Source: Candidatus Staskawiczbacteria bacterium
Lineage (GTDB): Bacteria > Patescibacteriota > Minisyncoccia > Minisyncoccales > Staskawiczbacteraceae
Direction of reading: 5' to 3'
Assembly (NCBI GenBank): GCA_903845295.1
Contig: CAIMWV010000010.1
Location: forward strand, 1-56,434
Length of the DNA: 56,434 nucleotides
Shown here: positions 18,172-28,733 of the stretch, piece after piece
Numbering within the stretch: the first letter of the stretch is position 1
Layout of the letters: every line of letters starts with the position of its first letter
The notes under the pieces: generated by a model
Seen by the model: the letters and a program-made list of their open reading frames with translations, nothing else
Database searches by the model: none
What the model was told of the DNA's origin: nothing
Position numbers and translations under genes: made by a program

Positions 18172-19857
18172 TTACGCTATTTCTGCATTGTAGCACTGTT
18201 CACAGTAAATTTTGAATTTCTTTTGACTTTCTGGTGAGTATGAGGTTTCTATGTGTTTACCACAATTGGCACATGCTCCCGCCCAAAGATTCCTTGGGTT
18301 TCGCGTCGCCATTCGTCCTGCATGCCTACAATTAAAACATTGCGATGGAAGTGGGAGTTTGTTTCTCTTATAAAAATTTACTTCTCGATTGATGAGTTTA
18401 AAATTTTTTTGGCAACTTGTACAAGCAAGTGTTTCATTCATAAGCTGATCGCTATATTCTTCCGGGTTTTTCGGTAAATTTTCATGTTCGATAGTTCCTT
18501 GTCCTTTTGTGCTAGGAATATCATCTTTCCATGTAAAGCCTTGGGCCAGAGCTTCTTCTTTGTTTAGTGGCATATACTCATTAACTATTGCTTCGTTATA
18601 ACCAAAAGGGCTTAATTCTTTTGGAAAAAATAATCCCCAATCGCTAGTCTTTTTCAAATTTTCAATGATTTTTTCTTTTAATTCTTCGTATTCTGCTTTA
18701 CTATATTGCTTGTTCAAAATGCAATAAGATTTTTTGCGAAGTCCATAGCACCCGAAAAGATTGTTGCAGTTATGACAATTATCCGAGTAGCAAACATCGT
18801 GTGAATCAACTATCTCGTGGGAACCAATAACCCTATTACTGTTTAGCATGGTCAAGACTTGATAACATTCTGACAAATCACCGGTAAAAGATACGTCGTA
18901 TGAATCTATTGCCTTTCTTACTGTAAAACAAAATTTAGAATCCTCTCCGCTTTTTATATCAAAAGAATAATGAACGTTATGTGCATTGTATATATGATTC
19001 CCAGAAACATTGTTGTTGTGCGAACCGAAGAAAGCGCGCTGGGGAATTTTTGTACGTAAAACATCTCGCTCTTTTAAAATATAATCTATACTTGATTTTT
19101 CTTTTAGCGGATACTTTGATAGAAAATTTTTGTACTCTTCTTTTGTAACTGGCTTATTAAAAATGTTGTAAGACTTATTTATTTGTCCTACACAACCAAT
19201 ACAATTTAAACAATTTCTACAATCAAAAAGTCCAATACTGTCTACGCAACTCTCGCACTCTTGCGAATAAAAAAGTTTCGATGATTCTAAGCAATCGACG
19301 CATTCGTAACAAGATTCTGATTTAAATAGGTATAGATTATCTACCGAATCTCGGCAATTCCAAACAATATGACCATAATCACAGTCTTCATCGTTTAGAC
19401 CACCGAAGATAAGATAGCAATTTTTGCTTTGATTGATTTGGTTTGCATACTCACAATTCTCGGTCTCGGAATTCATCACGTTAACGCGCGGAACTGTATT
19501 GGATAATCTGGCGAGTTGAGTAAAAAATGGCTTCTGGCTATCAAAATCAATCCCGTAAGTCATGGGGTCCCAGTCATCACTCCACCATTCAGATACACTA
19601 TAAACAGGAAAGAGTGCGTCGGGACCATACGCAGAGACAATCATGTCGCCAGATTTACTAGATGGCCTTTTATACAATGTTTTAAAATTTCTAAAAAGCA
19701 TACGCAACTGCTGACGGCATTGTGGACAAATTTCCGGCGCTGGGACTTTCATTTTTTCGTAGAAAGCAAAATCATCGGACTCAATTACGAAATCCTTTTT
19801 GCAGTTTTGGCAGACTCGCACTGAGCCTGCCGAAGTGTTTTTGGTTTCCGATTTCAT
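18172..19857 (-). CDS. Cys-rich dual zinc-ribbon array protein, paralogue 3
   Basis: CQNCKKDFVIESDDFAFYEKMKVPAPEICPQCRQQLR...FGCYGLRKKSYCILNKQYSKAEY...IYCEQCYNAEIA. Confidence 0.9.
   Translation of the reverse strand: MKSETKNTSAGSVRVCQNCKKDFVIESDDFAFYEKMKVPAPEICPQCRQQLRMLFRNFKTLYKRPSSKSGDMIVSAYGPDALFPVYSVSEWWSDDWDPMTYGIDFDSQKPFFTQLARLSNTVPRVNVMNSETENCEYANQINQSKNCYLIFGGLNDEDCDYGHIVWNCRDSVDNLYLFKSESCYECVDCLESSKLFYSQECESCVDSIGLFDCRNCLNCIGCVGQINKSYNIFNKPVTKEEYKNFLSKYPLKEKSSIDYILKERDVLRTKIPQRAFFGSHNNNVSGNHIYNAHNVHYSFDIKSGEDSKFCFTVRKAIDSYDVSFTGDLSECYQVLTMLNSNRVIGSHEIVDSHDVCYSDNCHNCNNLFGCYGLRKKSYCILNKQYSKAEYEELKEKIIENLKKTSDWGLFFPKELSPFGYNEAIVNEYMPLNKEEALAQGFTWKDDIPSTKGQGTIEHENLPKNPEEYSDQLMNETLACTSCQKNFKLINREVNFYKRNKLPLPSQCFNCRHAGRMATRNPRNLWAGACANCGKHIETSYSPESQKKFKIYCEQCYNAEIA
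19819..19837. repeat. REP-like repeat in frame near the N-terminus of paralogue 3
   Basis: cactgagcctgccgaagtg, encoding NTSAGSV, same position as in paralogue 1. Confidence 0.7.
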
Positions 19858-19860
19858 ATT

Positions 19861-21615
19861 TTATACTACCTCGCTATTATAGCAACTTTCGCAGTAAATT
19901 ATTTCAGGACGTTCCGGCGCATACGGCGTTTCAAATTCATTCGCACAATTCGCACTGCCGTGAGAATGATTTTTCTTGTCGCACATGCATTTTCTGTGCC
20001 ATAGCTTAAGGGGGTTTCTTTGGGCGAGGCGTTCGTAGTGCCTGCAGTTGGGGCACATCCTTGGTAAGGGTAAGTTCGCCTTTCTGTAGAATTGCAGCTC
20101 TTCTTTGATTATTTTAAAGGCGGTGGTGCATTGGTGGTTGCACTCACCTTTGTGGCCACATCCTATTACCTTGCCGATAATATCATCGCCGACATCTTTG
20201 ATATGGTCCGGCAAGTCTTGCGATAGTATGTCTATTTTGTAGGTTTTCTCTTCCGGATCTTTCCAGCGATAACCTTGCGGCATGGCCTGTTCTTTGGTTA
20301 AGGGAAAGTACTCTTGGGCAATGGTTTCGTTGTAGGCAAAGGGGCTCAATTCTGAAGGGAAAAATTCGCCATATTTATAAACTCTTCCCTGCTTATCGAC
20401 ATACGGCATATCTGCCATCTGTTTTATAATTTTGGAAACCAGCTCCTCATATTTTTCTTTAGTGTATTGCTTGTTCAAAATGCAGTATTGCTTGCTTCGC
20501 AGTCCCGTGCAGCCAAAAAGATTCTGCGATCCCGTACAGTTTAGAGAATAAGAAACATTTGTGCTACCCTTGATAACCTGGCTGAACAGATAATAGGCGT
20601 TTTCGGTGGATTCAAAGCCAAGCGAAAGCGATTCGTACAGCATTTCACCGCGGCTTAAGCCATAAACATCATAAGAATCCTTCAGCCCGATGCCTATGTA
20701 GTGAGAGAAGGCGGAATTTTCGTAGTTATCTCCGGAAAAATCAAAGCACTCCTTGCAATTCTTTGAATTTTTAAGGTTATCCCCCGTAGATTGGGCTGTC
20801 TTAATCATCTGGGCATATTTGCGCAGCGCTCCTTTTCGGAGGTCGTTATACTTTTCAATGTGCTCTTGTAAAACCGCGTAGCTTCCTAAGTCAATCTGTT
20901 TCAGCTTTGAAAGATATTCCTCTTTGGAATAAGGCTGGTTAAACAGATAGTATTGCTTGCCCCGGAGGTTCACGCTGAAAGAGCAGTTCTGGCAATTCCT
21001 GCAGTCGAAAAGGAAATTTGAGTCTGTGCACGCATCGCAATACTGGGAATACTTCAAGTTGTACGAATTCTCGCATTGGACACACTGGTAGCAGCGCTCG
21101 TTACGCGTGCCGGTGTAACAATCAATGCTGTCTTTACACATGTAAATGCGGTTGGAATACAAGATGCCCTCGCTCTCCCTGCCAGCAATTTGCAAGTAGC
21201 AGTCTTTGGCCCCTGACATATAATTGCAGTAATCAGAATTGCTCGGCGTGGTATTAAAAAGCGCCATGGAAGGCGTGCGCTGCAGCAACTCCAAAAATTG
21301 GGTCATGAAGGGGCGGGAGAAATTATAAGCAACGCCTGCAGCCATGGGATCCCAGGAATCCGACCACCAGCAGTCTTGACAATAAACGACGAACGGCGAG
21401 TCGGCCGGATAAATCGAAACCATCTGCTTGCCGCACTGTGCACAATTCCGGCGGTACAGCGCCCGCTCATTTCTCCAAGTCATCCTGCGCTGGTTGCGGC
21501 ATTCTGGACAAAAAGTCGGCGGAGGCACTTTAATCTTCTCATAGAATGAAAAATCATCGGGCTCGATGATGAAGTCTTTTTTACAATTTTGGCAAATTTT
21601 GGTTTCTTGTTCCAT
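19861..21615 (-). CDS. Cys-rich dual zinc-ribbon array protein, paralogue 4
   Basis: CQNCKKDFIIEPDDFSFYEKIKVPPPTFCPECRNQRR...FGCTGLRSKQYCILNKQYTKEKY...ETPYAPERPEIIYCESCYNSEVV. Confidence 0.9.
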   Translation of the reverse strand: MEQETKICQNCKKDFIIEPDDFSFYEKIKVPPPTFCPECRNQRRMTWRNERALYRRNCAQCGKQMVSIYPADSPFVVYCQDCWWSDSWDPMAAGVAYNFSRPFMTQFLELLQRTPSMALFNTTPSNSDYCNYMSGAKDCYLQIAGRESEGILYSNRIYMCKDSIDCYTGTRNERCYQCVQCENSYNLKYSQYCDACTDSNFLFDCRNCQNCSFSVNLRGKQYYLFNQPYSKEEYLSKLKQIDLGSYAVLQEHIEKYNDLRKGALRKYAQMIKTAQSTGDNLKNSKNCKECFDFSGDNYENSAFSHYIGIGLKDSYDVYGLSRGEMLYESLSLGFESTENAYYLFSQVIKGSTNVSYSLNCTGSQNLFGCTGLRSKQYCILNKQYTKEKYEELVSKIIKQMADMPYVDKQGRVYKYGEFFPSELSPFAYNETIAQEYFPLTKEQAMPQGYRWKDPEEKTYKIDILSQDLPDHIKDVGDDIIGKVIGCGHKGECNHQCTTAFKIIKEELQFYRKANLPLPRMCPNCRHYERLAQRNPLKLWHRKCMCDKKNHSHGSANCANEFETPYAPERPEIIYCESCYNSEVV

Positions 21616-21665
21616 AATTTTTTTTAGTAATTATATTTATGCTGTTTCTGAATTATATCGCTATG

Positions 21666-23381
21666 CTATGCGACCTCGCTGTTATAACACTGCTCGCAGT
21701 AAATTATTTCTTTACGATCTGGGGCATAGCTGGTTTCGAATTTATTGGGGCATCGTTCTGTATGATGCGGGTGATTTTTATCGCACATGCACTGGCGGTA
21801 CCAAAGCTTAACCGGGTTTCTCCAGGCAAACCTGCTGTAATGTCGGCAATTCTGACATATTCGGGGCAACGGAATATTAAGCTTTCTGTAAAACTGCAGT
21901 TCTTGGTTGGTGATTTTAAATACTCCTACACATTCGTGTGCGCATTCTCCTTCGTGAGCGCAGCTAATGACCTCTTTGGTGATGTTTTCATCAACATTGG
22001 CAATGTCATCGGACACATCAGCACTGGACATGGTTGCTTTAAATTGTTTCTCTTTGGAATCGCGCCAAACAAACCCCTTATTTTCAACTTCCTCTTTTGT
22101 GAGAGGAAAATGTTCATAGGCAAAGGATTCGTTGTAAGCCAAAGGACTCATCTCTACTGGGAAGAACTCTCCGTACTCCCCAGTTGATTTCATGTGCTCA
22201 ATAATTTTTGGAACTATCGCCTCGTATTCTTCTTTGGTATATTGTTTATTAAAAATGCAATATTGCTTGTTGCGCAAACTGATGCAACCGAATAGGTAAG
22301 AAGAATTCTGACAGATATAACAATATTGCAAATTGGCATTGGAAGGATAACAGAATGCGGAAAACGCCACGTTATACGCCCCATCGCCCACAACAAGCGA
22401 ATTATAAATTAATTCTGACCCGCTCCCAAAATTACTGTGATCATATGAATCTTTCGCAGGACCCAATGTAAAGTTTTGGCAGTATTTAACATTTTCGCCA
22501 CCAACAATTCTCCAGCAATTCTTAGCGTCTTTGGAATCAAAGATATAGTCTCCGGAAACATTGGCGTTATGACGGCCGTGAATAAATTTATTTGGAAACT
22601 GCGCCCAGTGCCCAATACTCTTCTCTCTTAAAGCTTCGACATTAGTCCTTGAAGTTACCCCAATCTCTTCTAATTTTTCGAGATACTCTTTTTTGGAATA
22701 AGGCTGATTAAATATGTGATAAGACTTATTTTTTAAATTAGCGCAGCCAAAACAATTATTGCAACCAACACAATTCTTGCAGAACATCGCCTCGCTGCAT
22801 CCTTCGCAATCTATAGAATACAGCGTTTTATAGCACTTGGTGATATTAACGCAGTCATAACAAAGCTCAGACTCGTTATAAATATGGCAGTCAAAAATAT
22901 CTTTGGATTTAGCTCCCCAAATAGAATATGCAGAATTCTCCACATATGAGATGCCGAAGCTAAGATAACAATCTTTAGGTTCAGTAGCATTAGCACAGTA
23001 ATCACTGTTCAGCGGCTTAGAAAGGTTCCTGGACATAAGAGGAACTTGCCTCATTAGTTCTTTAAACTGTTCAAAAAATGGACGTGAAAAATCATAATTT
23101 CGTCCGTATTGCAGCGGGTCCCAGGAATCTGAATACCACTCTGACACTTCCATTATTTTAACCGGAGAATCCTCATGAAACATAGAAAAAATTTCCTTGC
23201 CATGGATATCTTTTTTCCTCATGAGCTTCCACTCGTTGCGCCACGAAAACCGTCTTTGCATCCTGCACTCAGGGCACCATGTGGGCGGCGGTACTTTTAT
23301 TTTTTCATAAAACGCAAAATCATCGGGTTCGATGATGAACTCTTGTTTACAATTCTGGCACTGGCGCGTTTCTTGATCCAT
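21666..23381 (-). CDS. Cys-rich dual zinc-ribbon array protein, paralogue 5 (start moved to MDQETRQ)
   Basis: CQNCKQEFIIEPDDFAFYEKIKVPPPTWCPECRMQRR...ETSYAPDRKEIIYCEQCYNSEVA. The 13 aa upstream of MDQETRQ overlap the previous gene's tail. Confidence 0.9.
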   Translation of the reverse strand: MDQETRQCQNCKQEFIIEPDDFAFYEKIKVPPPTWCPECRMQRRFSWRNEWKLMRKKDIHGKEIFSMFHEDSPVKIMEVSEWYSDSWDPLQYGRNYDFSRPFFEQFKELMRQVPLMSRNLSKPLNSDYCANATEPKDCYLSFGISYVENSAYSIWGAKSKDIFDCHIYNESELCYDCVNITKCYKTLYSIDCEGCSEAMFCKNCVGCNNCFGCANLKNKSYHIFNQPYSKKEYLEKLEEIGVTSRTNVEALREKSIGHWAQFPNKFIHGRHNANVSGDYIFDSKDAKNCWRIVGGENVKYCQNFTLGPAKDSYDHSNFGSGSELIYNSLVVGDGAYNVAFSAFCYPSNANLQYCYICQNSSYLFGCISLRNKQYCIFNKQYTKEEYEAIVPKIIEHMKSTGEYGEFFPVEMSPLAYNESFAYEHFPLTKEEVENKGFVWRDSKEKQFKATMSSADVSDDIANVDENITKEVISCAHEGECAHECVGVFKITNQELQFYRKLNIPLPRICQNCRHYSRFAWRNPVKLWYRQCMCDKNHPHHTERCPNKFETSYAPDRKEIIYCEQCYNSEVA

Positions 23382-23386
23382 AATAT

Positions 23387-25168
23387 TTATGCTATTTCTG
23401 ATTGATAACATTCTTCGCAATAAACTATTTCCGGCTGGTCGGGGGCGTATGAGGTTTCAAATTTATTGGGGCAATGTCCATTTTTATGGAAATGTTCTAT
23501 CGTATTGCGGTATGCGTCATTTTCTGACTTTGAACCCCCGCATTGGCATTGCCTTTTATATAAATCTAATTTGGTACGCTGGTTAATGCGTTCAGAGTGG
23601 CGGCAGTTTGAACAAATTCTCGGCAGGGGCAAATTCATGCTGCGGTAGAATGCCAGCTCATCGGGCAATATACGGAATGCTAGAGTGCATTGGTCGTTAC
23701 ACTTTCCCTCATGAGCACAACCTATAATTTCTGCAGTAATAGAATCCGACACATCCTTGATGTTGTCGGGTAGCTCGCTCGCCTGTTTAGTAATTTTATA
23801 ATTGCGTTGGGCGGTGTCGCGCCAGGCAAAACCAAACTCTTCGGCCTGTTTCTTGGTAATGGGAAAATTTTCCTGTGCCAATGTCTCGTTATAGGCAAAC
23901 GGCGAAAATTCTACCGGAAAATATTCGCCGTATTTATACACCCTCCCCTTTGCATCCGTGTAGGGCTTGTCATCCATGTGTTTCTTGATCTTCGAAACAA
24001 GTTTCTCATATTCTTCTTTGGTATATTGCTTGTTCAAAATACAGTACTCTTTTTTGCGCAACCCGATGCAGCCAAATAAATTAGACGAAGACTGGCACAT
24101 GTAAGAATATTCAATATCGTGCACATTCTCTTGCACGTTGTAGCAAAACTTAATATTGTTAGTTCCTAGTCCGCAGGCAGCACACTCATAAATCTGCTGG
24201 TTGCCCGCTCCCCACGCAGTATAATCATAACAATCTTTGCTTCCGGGCGATTCCTGCACATATTGGCAGTAATGCAGGTTTTCGCTTTCGCGCACCAAGA
24301 ATGATTTATTCACGTTACGGGAGTGTGAAATATAATTGCCGGAGACATTCGTATTCGAAAGCCCATTGATATACTTATTCGGGAACTTCAACCAAAATTC
24401 TACAGCTTTCTTACGCATCTCTTGCAGCGCCGCATTTGAACCGATATTAAACTCTGCAATTTTTTTAAAGTAATCCTCTTTATTATATTTCTCATTGAAA
24501 ATGTAAAAAGATTTTTTACGCAATCCGACGCAGCTAAAACAATTATTTATGCCTACGCAGTCCTTGCAGAAAGCAATATCGTAAGATCCCTCGCACTGCG
24601 AAGAAAAAATGGCGTTACGGCAAGACGTCAACCAAAAGCCCTCATAACAACGTTCTGATTTTAAAACGTGTGAACCGTCCACGCAATTCTTCACGTCTCC
24701 CAAGCCGTTGCCGTACATGCAATCCTCTGCCCTCTGGCCATTGAAAGTCAGGTAGCAATTTTTAGGATCGGTAAAATTGTTTACGTAGTCGCTGTTTACG
24801 CCATTTACTACATTCAAATTTTTCAAGGGTACTGTATGCAACAATTCTTTAAACTGCTCGAAGAATGGCCTCTCATCGAAGTTTTTGCCAAACATCATCG
24901 GGTCCCATGAGTCGGTAAGCCAGACTTCTTTTTCATAAACTTTTACCGGCGCATCGGGCGCAAATGCTGAAAAAATATCTTTGCCCGAACAGTCACTTCT
25001 CCGTTTAAATAAAAACCGCTCGTTTCTAAAGGCCATCCTACGTTGGGCACGGCAGAGCCAACAGAATGTCGGCGGCGGTACTTTTATTTTTTCGTAAAAC
25101 GCAAAATCATCGGGCTCGATGACGAACTCCTTTTTACAGTTTTGGCAAGTTTTGGTTTCTTGTTGCAT
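23387..25168 (-). CDS. Cys-rich dual zinc-ribbon array protein, paralogue 6 (start moved to MQQETKT)
   Basis: CQNCKKEFVIEPDDFAFYEKIKVPPPTFCWLCRAQRR...FGCIGLRKKEYCILNKQYTKEEY...IVYCEECYQSEIA. Confidence 0.9.
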   Translation of the reverse strand: MQQETKTCQNCKKEFVIEPDDFAFYEKIKVPPPTFCWLCRAQRRMAFRNERFLFKRRSDCSGKDIFSAFAPDAPVKVYEKEVWLTDSWDPMMFGKNFDERPFFEQFKELLHTVPLKNLNVVNGVNSDYVNNFTDPKNCYLTFNGQRAEDCMYGNGLGDVKNCVDGSHVLKSERCYEGFWLTSCRNAIFSSQCEGSYDIAFCKDCVGINNCFSCVGLRKKSFYIFNEKYNKEDYFKKIAEFNIGSNAALQEMRKKAVEFWLKFPNKYINGLSNTNVSGNYISHSRNVNKSFLVRESENLHYCQYVQESPGSKDCYDYTAWGAGNQQIYECAACGLGTNNIKFCYNVQENVHDIEYSYMCQSSSNLFGCIGLRKKEYCILNKQYTKEEYEKLVSKIKKHMDDKPYTDAKGRVYKYGEYFPVEFSPFAYNETLAQENFPITKKQAEEFGFAWRDTAQRNYKITKQASELPDNIKDVSDSITAEIIGCAHEGKCNDQCTLAFRILPDELAFYRSMNLPLPRICSNCRHSERINQRTKLDLYKRQCQCGGSKSENDAYRNTIEHFHKNGHCPNKFETSYAPDQPEIVYCEECYQSEIA

Positions 25169-25173
25169 ATTTT

Positions 25174-26955
25174 TTACGCTACCTCTGCTTGATAACATTG
25201 TTCGCAGTAAATTATTTCCGGCTTATCGGGAGCATAGCTGGTTTCAAATTCATTGTGGCATTGGCCATCCCCGTGCTGATGCTTGGCTGTATTCGAATAA
25301 ACGCCGTTTAAAGACTTACCGCCTGCGCATTGGCATTTCCTGTGCCAAAGCTTCGAGGGATTGCGCTGGGCAAGGCGTTCGTAGTGCCTACAATTTGGGC
25401 AGAGATGCGGCAGAGGGATATCCATTGCCTTATAAAACTGGAGCTCTGAAGGAATTATCTTGAATGCCGTTGCGCACTGATGGTTGCAGCTGCCAGCGTG
25501 TTCACAAGAGATTATTTCAGACGTAACAGAATCCGGCACTTGCGAAATCGTGTCAGGCAAATCTTTTGATTTTATTGTTGGAGCGTATTTTTTCTCATTG
25601 GCAACTTTCCACTTAACGCCCTGCGCCTGCGCCTGCTCCCGGCTCAGGGGCGAGAGCTCCTGCGCCACTGTTTCGTTATATGCAAAAGGAGAAATTTCGG
25701 CTGGGAAAAATTCTCCGTACTTATATATTCTCCCGCCCATGTCTTTATAGGGCATGGTGTCCATGTGCTCGATAATTTTGGGGACAAGGGCTTCGTATTC
25801 CTCTTTGGTATATTGCCTATTTAGAATGCAGTACTGCTTGCTGCGCAGGCCTATGCAGCCGAATAAATATGAACAGTTGTGGCAGTTGTTCGAATACTGG
25901 ACATCGTGGCAACTGAAAATGAACCGGGAAAACATGCATCTGCTTCCCGGATAAATGGTTGAAACCTCGTAGGCCAGTTCCGATTTCAGGCCAAGGTGGT
26001 CGCAATCAACGCAGTTCTTTACATTAGAATAGGTAAGCCAGAGGTATCTTGAATCCTCGGCACCGCCGAAAACATCGAATACTTTATAACAGTTCTTCGT
26101 TTCCTCAAGATTGTCCCCTACCGAATTGACGGCCCGGATTATGCGGGCAAATTTTCTAGGATACTTAATCGAATGCCCGGCAAACCTCTTCTTAAGATTC
26201 TGTATCGCGGCGTAACTGTTAATGTTAAGCTCTTTCATTTTTTGTTGGTACTCTTCTTTGGAAAGCTGTTCGTTAAAAAGGCAGTGTGCTTTATTGGATA
26301 AATTCACGCAACCCAAACAGTCGTGGCAATTTTTGCAGTTAAACAAGAAACTGGAATCGTAGCATCCTTCGCAGTAGCGGCTGTACTTGAGCTTGGTGCA
26401 GTTTAGGCAATCCACTGTTTCGTAATTTTGCTCACATTTGGTATCCCAGTAGCAATCGGCACATTCTTTACTGTTGAAAATAAATGCCGAATAGTTGGTA
26501 TTCTCATTAAAATCGCCGCCCACCACTAAATAACAATTTTTATTTCCTTCGGTGATGCTGCAATAATCGCTGTTTACGGGGTTTATGTTCAGAACCGCTA
26601 TGTCAGGGACTTCTCTCCACAGTTCTTGAATTTGGGAGAAAAATGGCTTTTTAAAATCGTAGTCCCTGCCAAACGTTATTCCGTCCCATGAATCGCCCCA
26701 CCACGCTTTGTGGCAATAGACTTTCTGCGGATTATCCGGCGAAAAGACGGAAAACGTTTCCTCTGAATGCCCGGGCGCCTCGCATTTCCTCTTGTATAGT
26801 GTGCGCTCATTCCGGAAAACCATTCTCCTGATTTGCCTGCACTCCGGGCAAAAAGTCGGTGCTGGCACTTTTATCTTTTCATAAAACGCAAAATCATCGG
26901 GCTCGATAGTGAACTCCTTTTTGCAGTTTTGGCAAGTTTTGGTTTCTTGTTGCAT
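25174..26955 (-). CDS. Cys-rich dual zinc-ribbon array protein, paralogue 7
   Basis: CQNCKKEFTIEPDDFAFYEKIKVPAPTFCPECRQIRR...FGCIGLRSKQYCILNRQYTKEEY...IIYCEQCYQAEVA. Confidence 0.9.
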   Translation of the reverse strand: MQQETKTCQNCKKEFTIEPDDFAFYEKIKVPAPTFCPECRQIRRMVFRNERTLYKRKCEAPGHSEETFSVFSPDNPQKVYCHKAWWGDSWDGITFGRDYDFKKPFFSQIQELWREVPDIAVLNINPVNSDYCSITEGNKNCYLVVGGDFNENTNYSAFIFNSKECADCYWDTKCEQNYETVDCLNCTKLKYSRYCEGCYDSSFLFNCKNCHDCLGCVNLSNKAHCLFNEQLSKEEYQQKMKELNINSYAAIQNLKKRFAGHSIKYPRKFARIIRAVNSVGDNLEETKNCYKVFDVFGGAEDSRYLWLTYSNVKNCVDCDHLGLKSELAYEVSTIYPGSRCMFSRFIFSCHDVQYSNNCHNCSYLFGCIGLRSKQYCILNRQYTKEEYEALVPKIIEHMDTMPYKDMGGRIYKYGEFFPAEISPFAYNETVAQELSPLSREQAQAQGVKWKVANEKKYAPTIKSKDLPDTISQVPDSVTSEIISCEHAGSCNHQCATAFKIIPSELQFYKAMDIPLPHLCPNCRHYERLAQRNPSKLWHRKCQCAGGKSLNGVYSNTAKHQHGDGQCHNEFETSYAPDKPEIIYCEQCYQAEVA

Positions 26956-26958
26956 AGT

Positions 26959-28623
26959 TTAGGCTATTTCGCGCTGGTAATCTTCCAGGCAGGCTATTTT
27001 TTTAAATCCAAGTTCGGGACTGTAATAATGTTCAATCTCTTTTTTACATTTATAACAAACTCCTTTTTGCGGTATTGCCATTAAACTAAAAGGCTTAAAG
27101 CGCTCTAATGTGCGCCAGTCAAAATGTCGGCGTGGAAGCGGAATTTCATGTTCCCGGTAAAACGACAGCTCATCCTGAGTGATATTGTAGCTAAGTTTTG
27201 TTTCCGGGCACAGGATGCGTTTTTTAGTGATATCATCTGTAACTTGGTCAATGGTGTCCGGCAAGTCGTCTCCGCTTATGATATTTTCATAGTGAGGTTC
27301 AACGGTTTTTTCCCATTTGGCGCCAAACTTTAGGGCTTCTCCCTCTGACATGGGAAACATCATATGAGCCAGAGAAAGATTGTAGCCCGAGTATGCGGCT
27401 GACAGCGGGAAAAAATTACCCCACTCCTCGTTCTTTTCCATAACGCTTTTGATTTTTTCAACAAGCTCTTTGTATTCAGCCTCAGTATATTGTTTGTTTA
27501 AAATGCAATATTTCTTTTTGCGCATTCCAACACAGCCAAAACAATATTCGCACTCTTCACAATTATCTAAGTAACTGCTATATCGGCAGCTTGTAGTATA
27601 AAGATTACACGTATTGCCATAACCGCCAAATTGGTCCATCACGCAAAGAGCGCCTTTCTCTAGACTATAACAACCCGATAAATCAATAGATTCTTTATTG
27701 CCATACCCCCTAAAATTATATCGGCAATTTTCTGATTCTTCCAAAAAATAACATTGATAGCAATTTTTATCGTTGTTAAGGAAGTTTCCTGTGGAATTCA
27801 CCGCCTGAACATTATAATTTTGTCGGTGCACAGCATCCAGTCCAATATGCTGCCAAAAATTTCTTTTCAGGTTTTGGATAGCTGCCCATGATTTTAAATT
27901 ATATTCTTGTAGTTTTTTATCATATTCTTCTTTTGAATATTGCTTATTTAGAATGCAATATTTTTGATTTCTCAAATTCCAGCACATAAAACAATCCTGG
28001 CAGTTCCGGCAATCATACAAAAAGGAACTGTCCATACAATCACGGGAATTAAAAGAATATTTTAAATTATAGCTTTTAAAACAATAAAAGCAATCATACG
28101 AACGCTCAAGATTCCAACAAAATGTAAGATCAATAGAATTTTTACAACTAATCACGCGATAGCCGTAGTTTATGAATTCGCACCAAGCACCCGATCTAGT
28201 TAGATACGTGTCCTTGGATTCCCAGATATCGTCGGTCCAGTCACAATTAACATTTTTAGTACCAGTTTGGTGCGGGTGCGGAACCTTTGATTGCAATTCA
28301 ACTACCTGATCAATAAACGGACGCGAAGAGTCGTAATCTTTTCCATACGTGAGCGGGTCCCATTTGTCTGACACAAATTCGTTGCGCTCGTATATCGGAA
28401 AAGGAACTGATTCAGGAAGAACCGTTATAATTGTTTTACCGCTTAATGCAGATTTTGTAATTCTAAACCTTCCATTCACCCAAAAAGCCAAACCATACTT
28501 ATAACGGCAATAAGGGCACAAAACCGGCGAAGGCAAGTCCATCTTCTCGTATAACGCAAAATCATCGGGCTCAATGGTGAAATCTTGTTTACATTTTTGG
28601 CAAACTTTGGTTTCTTGATCCAC
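26959..28623 (-). CDS. Cys-rich array protein, divergent paralogue 8
   Basis: CQKCKQDFTIEPDDFALYEKMDLPSPVLCPYCR; FGCVGMRKKKYCILNKQYTEAEY. The C-terminal module lacks the CPxCR knuckle. Confidence 0.88.
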   Translation of the reverse strand: MDQETKVCQKCKQDFTIEPDDFALYEKMDLPSPVLCPYCRYKYGLAFWVNGRFRITKSALSGKTIITVLPESVPFPIYERNEFVSDKWDPLTYGKDYDSSRPFIDQVVELQSKVPHPHQTGTKNVNCDWTDDIWESKDTYLTRSGAWCEFINYGYRVISCKNSIDLTFCWNLERSYDCFYCFKSYNLKYSFNSRDCMDSSFLYDCRNCQDCFMCWNLRNQKYCILNKQYSKEEYDKKLQEYNLKSWAAIQNLKRNFWQHIGLDAVHRQNYNVQAVNSTGNFLNNDKNCYQCYFLEESENCRYNFRGYGNKESIDLSGCYSLEKGALCVMDQFGGYGNTCNLYTTSCRYSSYLDNCEECEYCFGCVGMRKKKYCILNKQYTEAEYKELVEKIKSVMEKNEEWGNFFPLSAAYSGYNLSLAHMMFPMSEGEALKFGAKWEKTVEPHYENIISGDDLPDTIDQVTDDITKKRILCPETKLSYNITQDELSFYREHEIPLPRRHFDWRTLERFKPFSLMAIPQKGVCYKCKKEIEHYYSPELGFKKIACLEDYQREIA

Positions 28624-28639
28624 GGTCTTGTGAGCGAGG

Positions 28640-28715
28640 CGAACAAGATTGCTTCGGAAATTAGACCCAGATATATCGAATACATTGAGGGTCTAATTTA
28701 CGCTGAACACATTAT
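28640..28715. repeat. Structured hairpin repeat, copy A
   Basis: GAGCGAGGCGAACAAGATTGCTTCGG[AAATTAGACCC]-AGATATATCGAATACATTGA-[GGGTCTAATTT]ACGCTGAACACATT. Confidence 0.8.
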
Positions 28716-28733
28716 TCGTTCGCTTATTAATAA

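Noticed and set aside
21639-22187. 182 aa plus-strand ORF, and many 60-180 aa antisense ORFs in the array
   Set aside because: They mirror the Cys-rich coding strand (shadow ORFs) and show no independent start signals or motifs.
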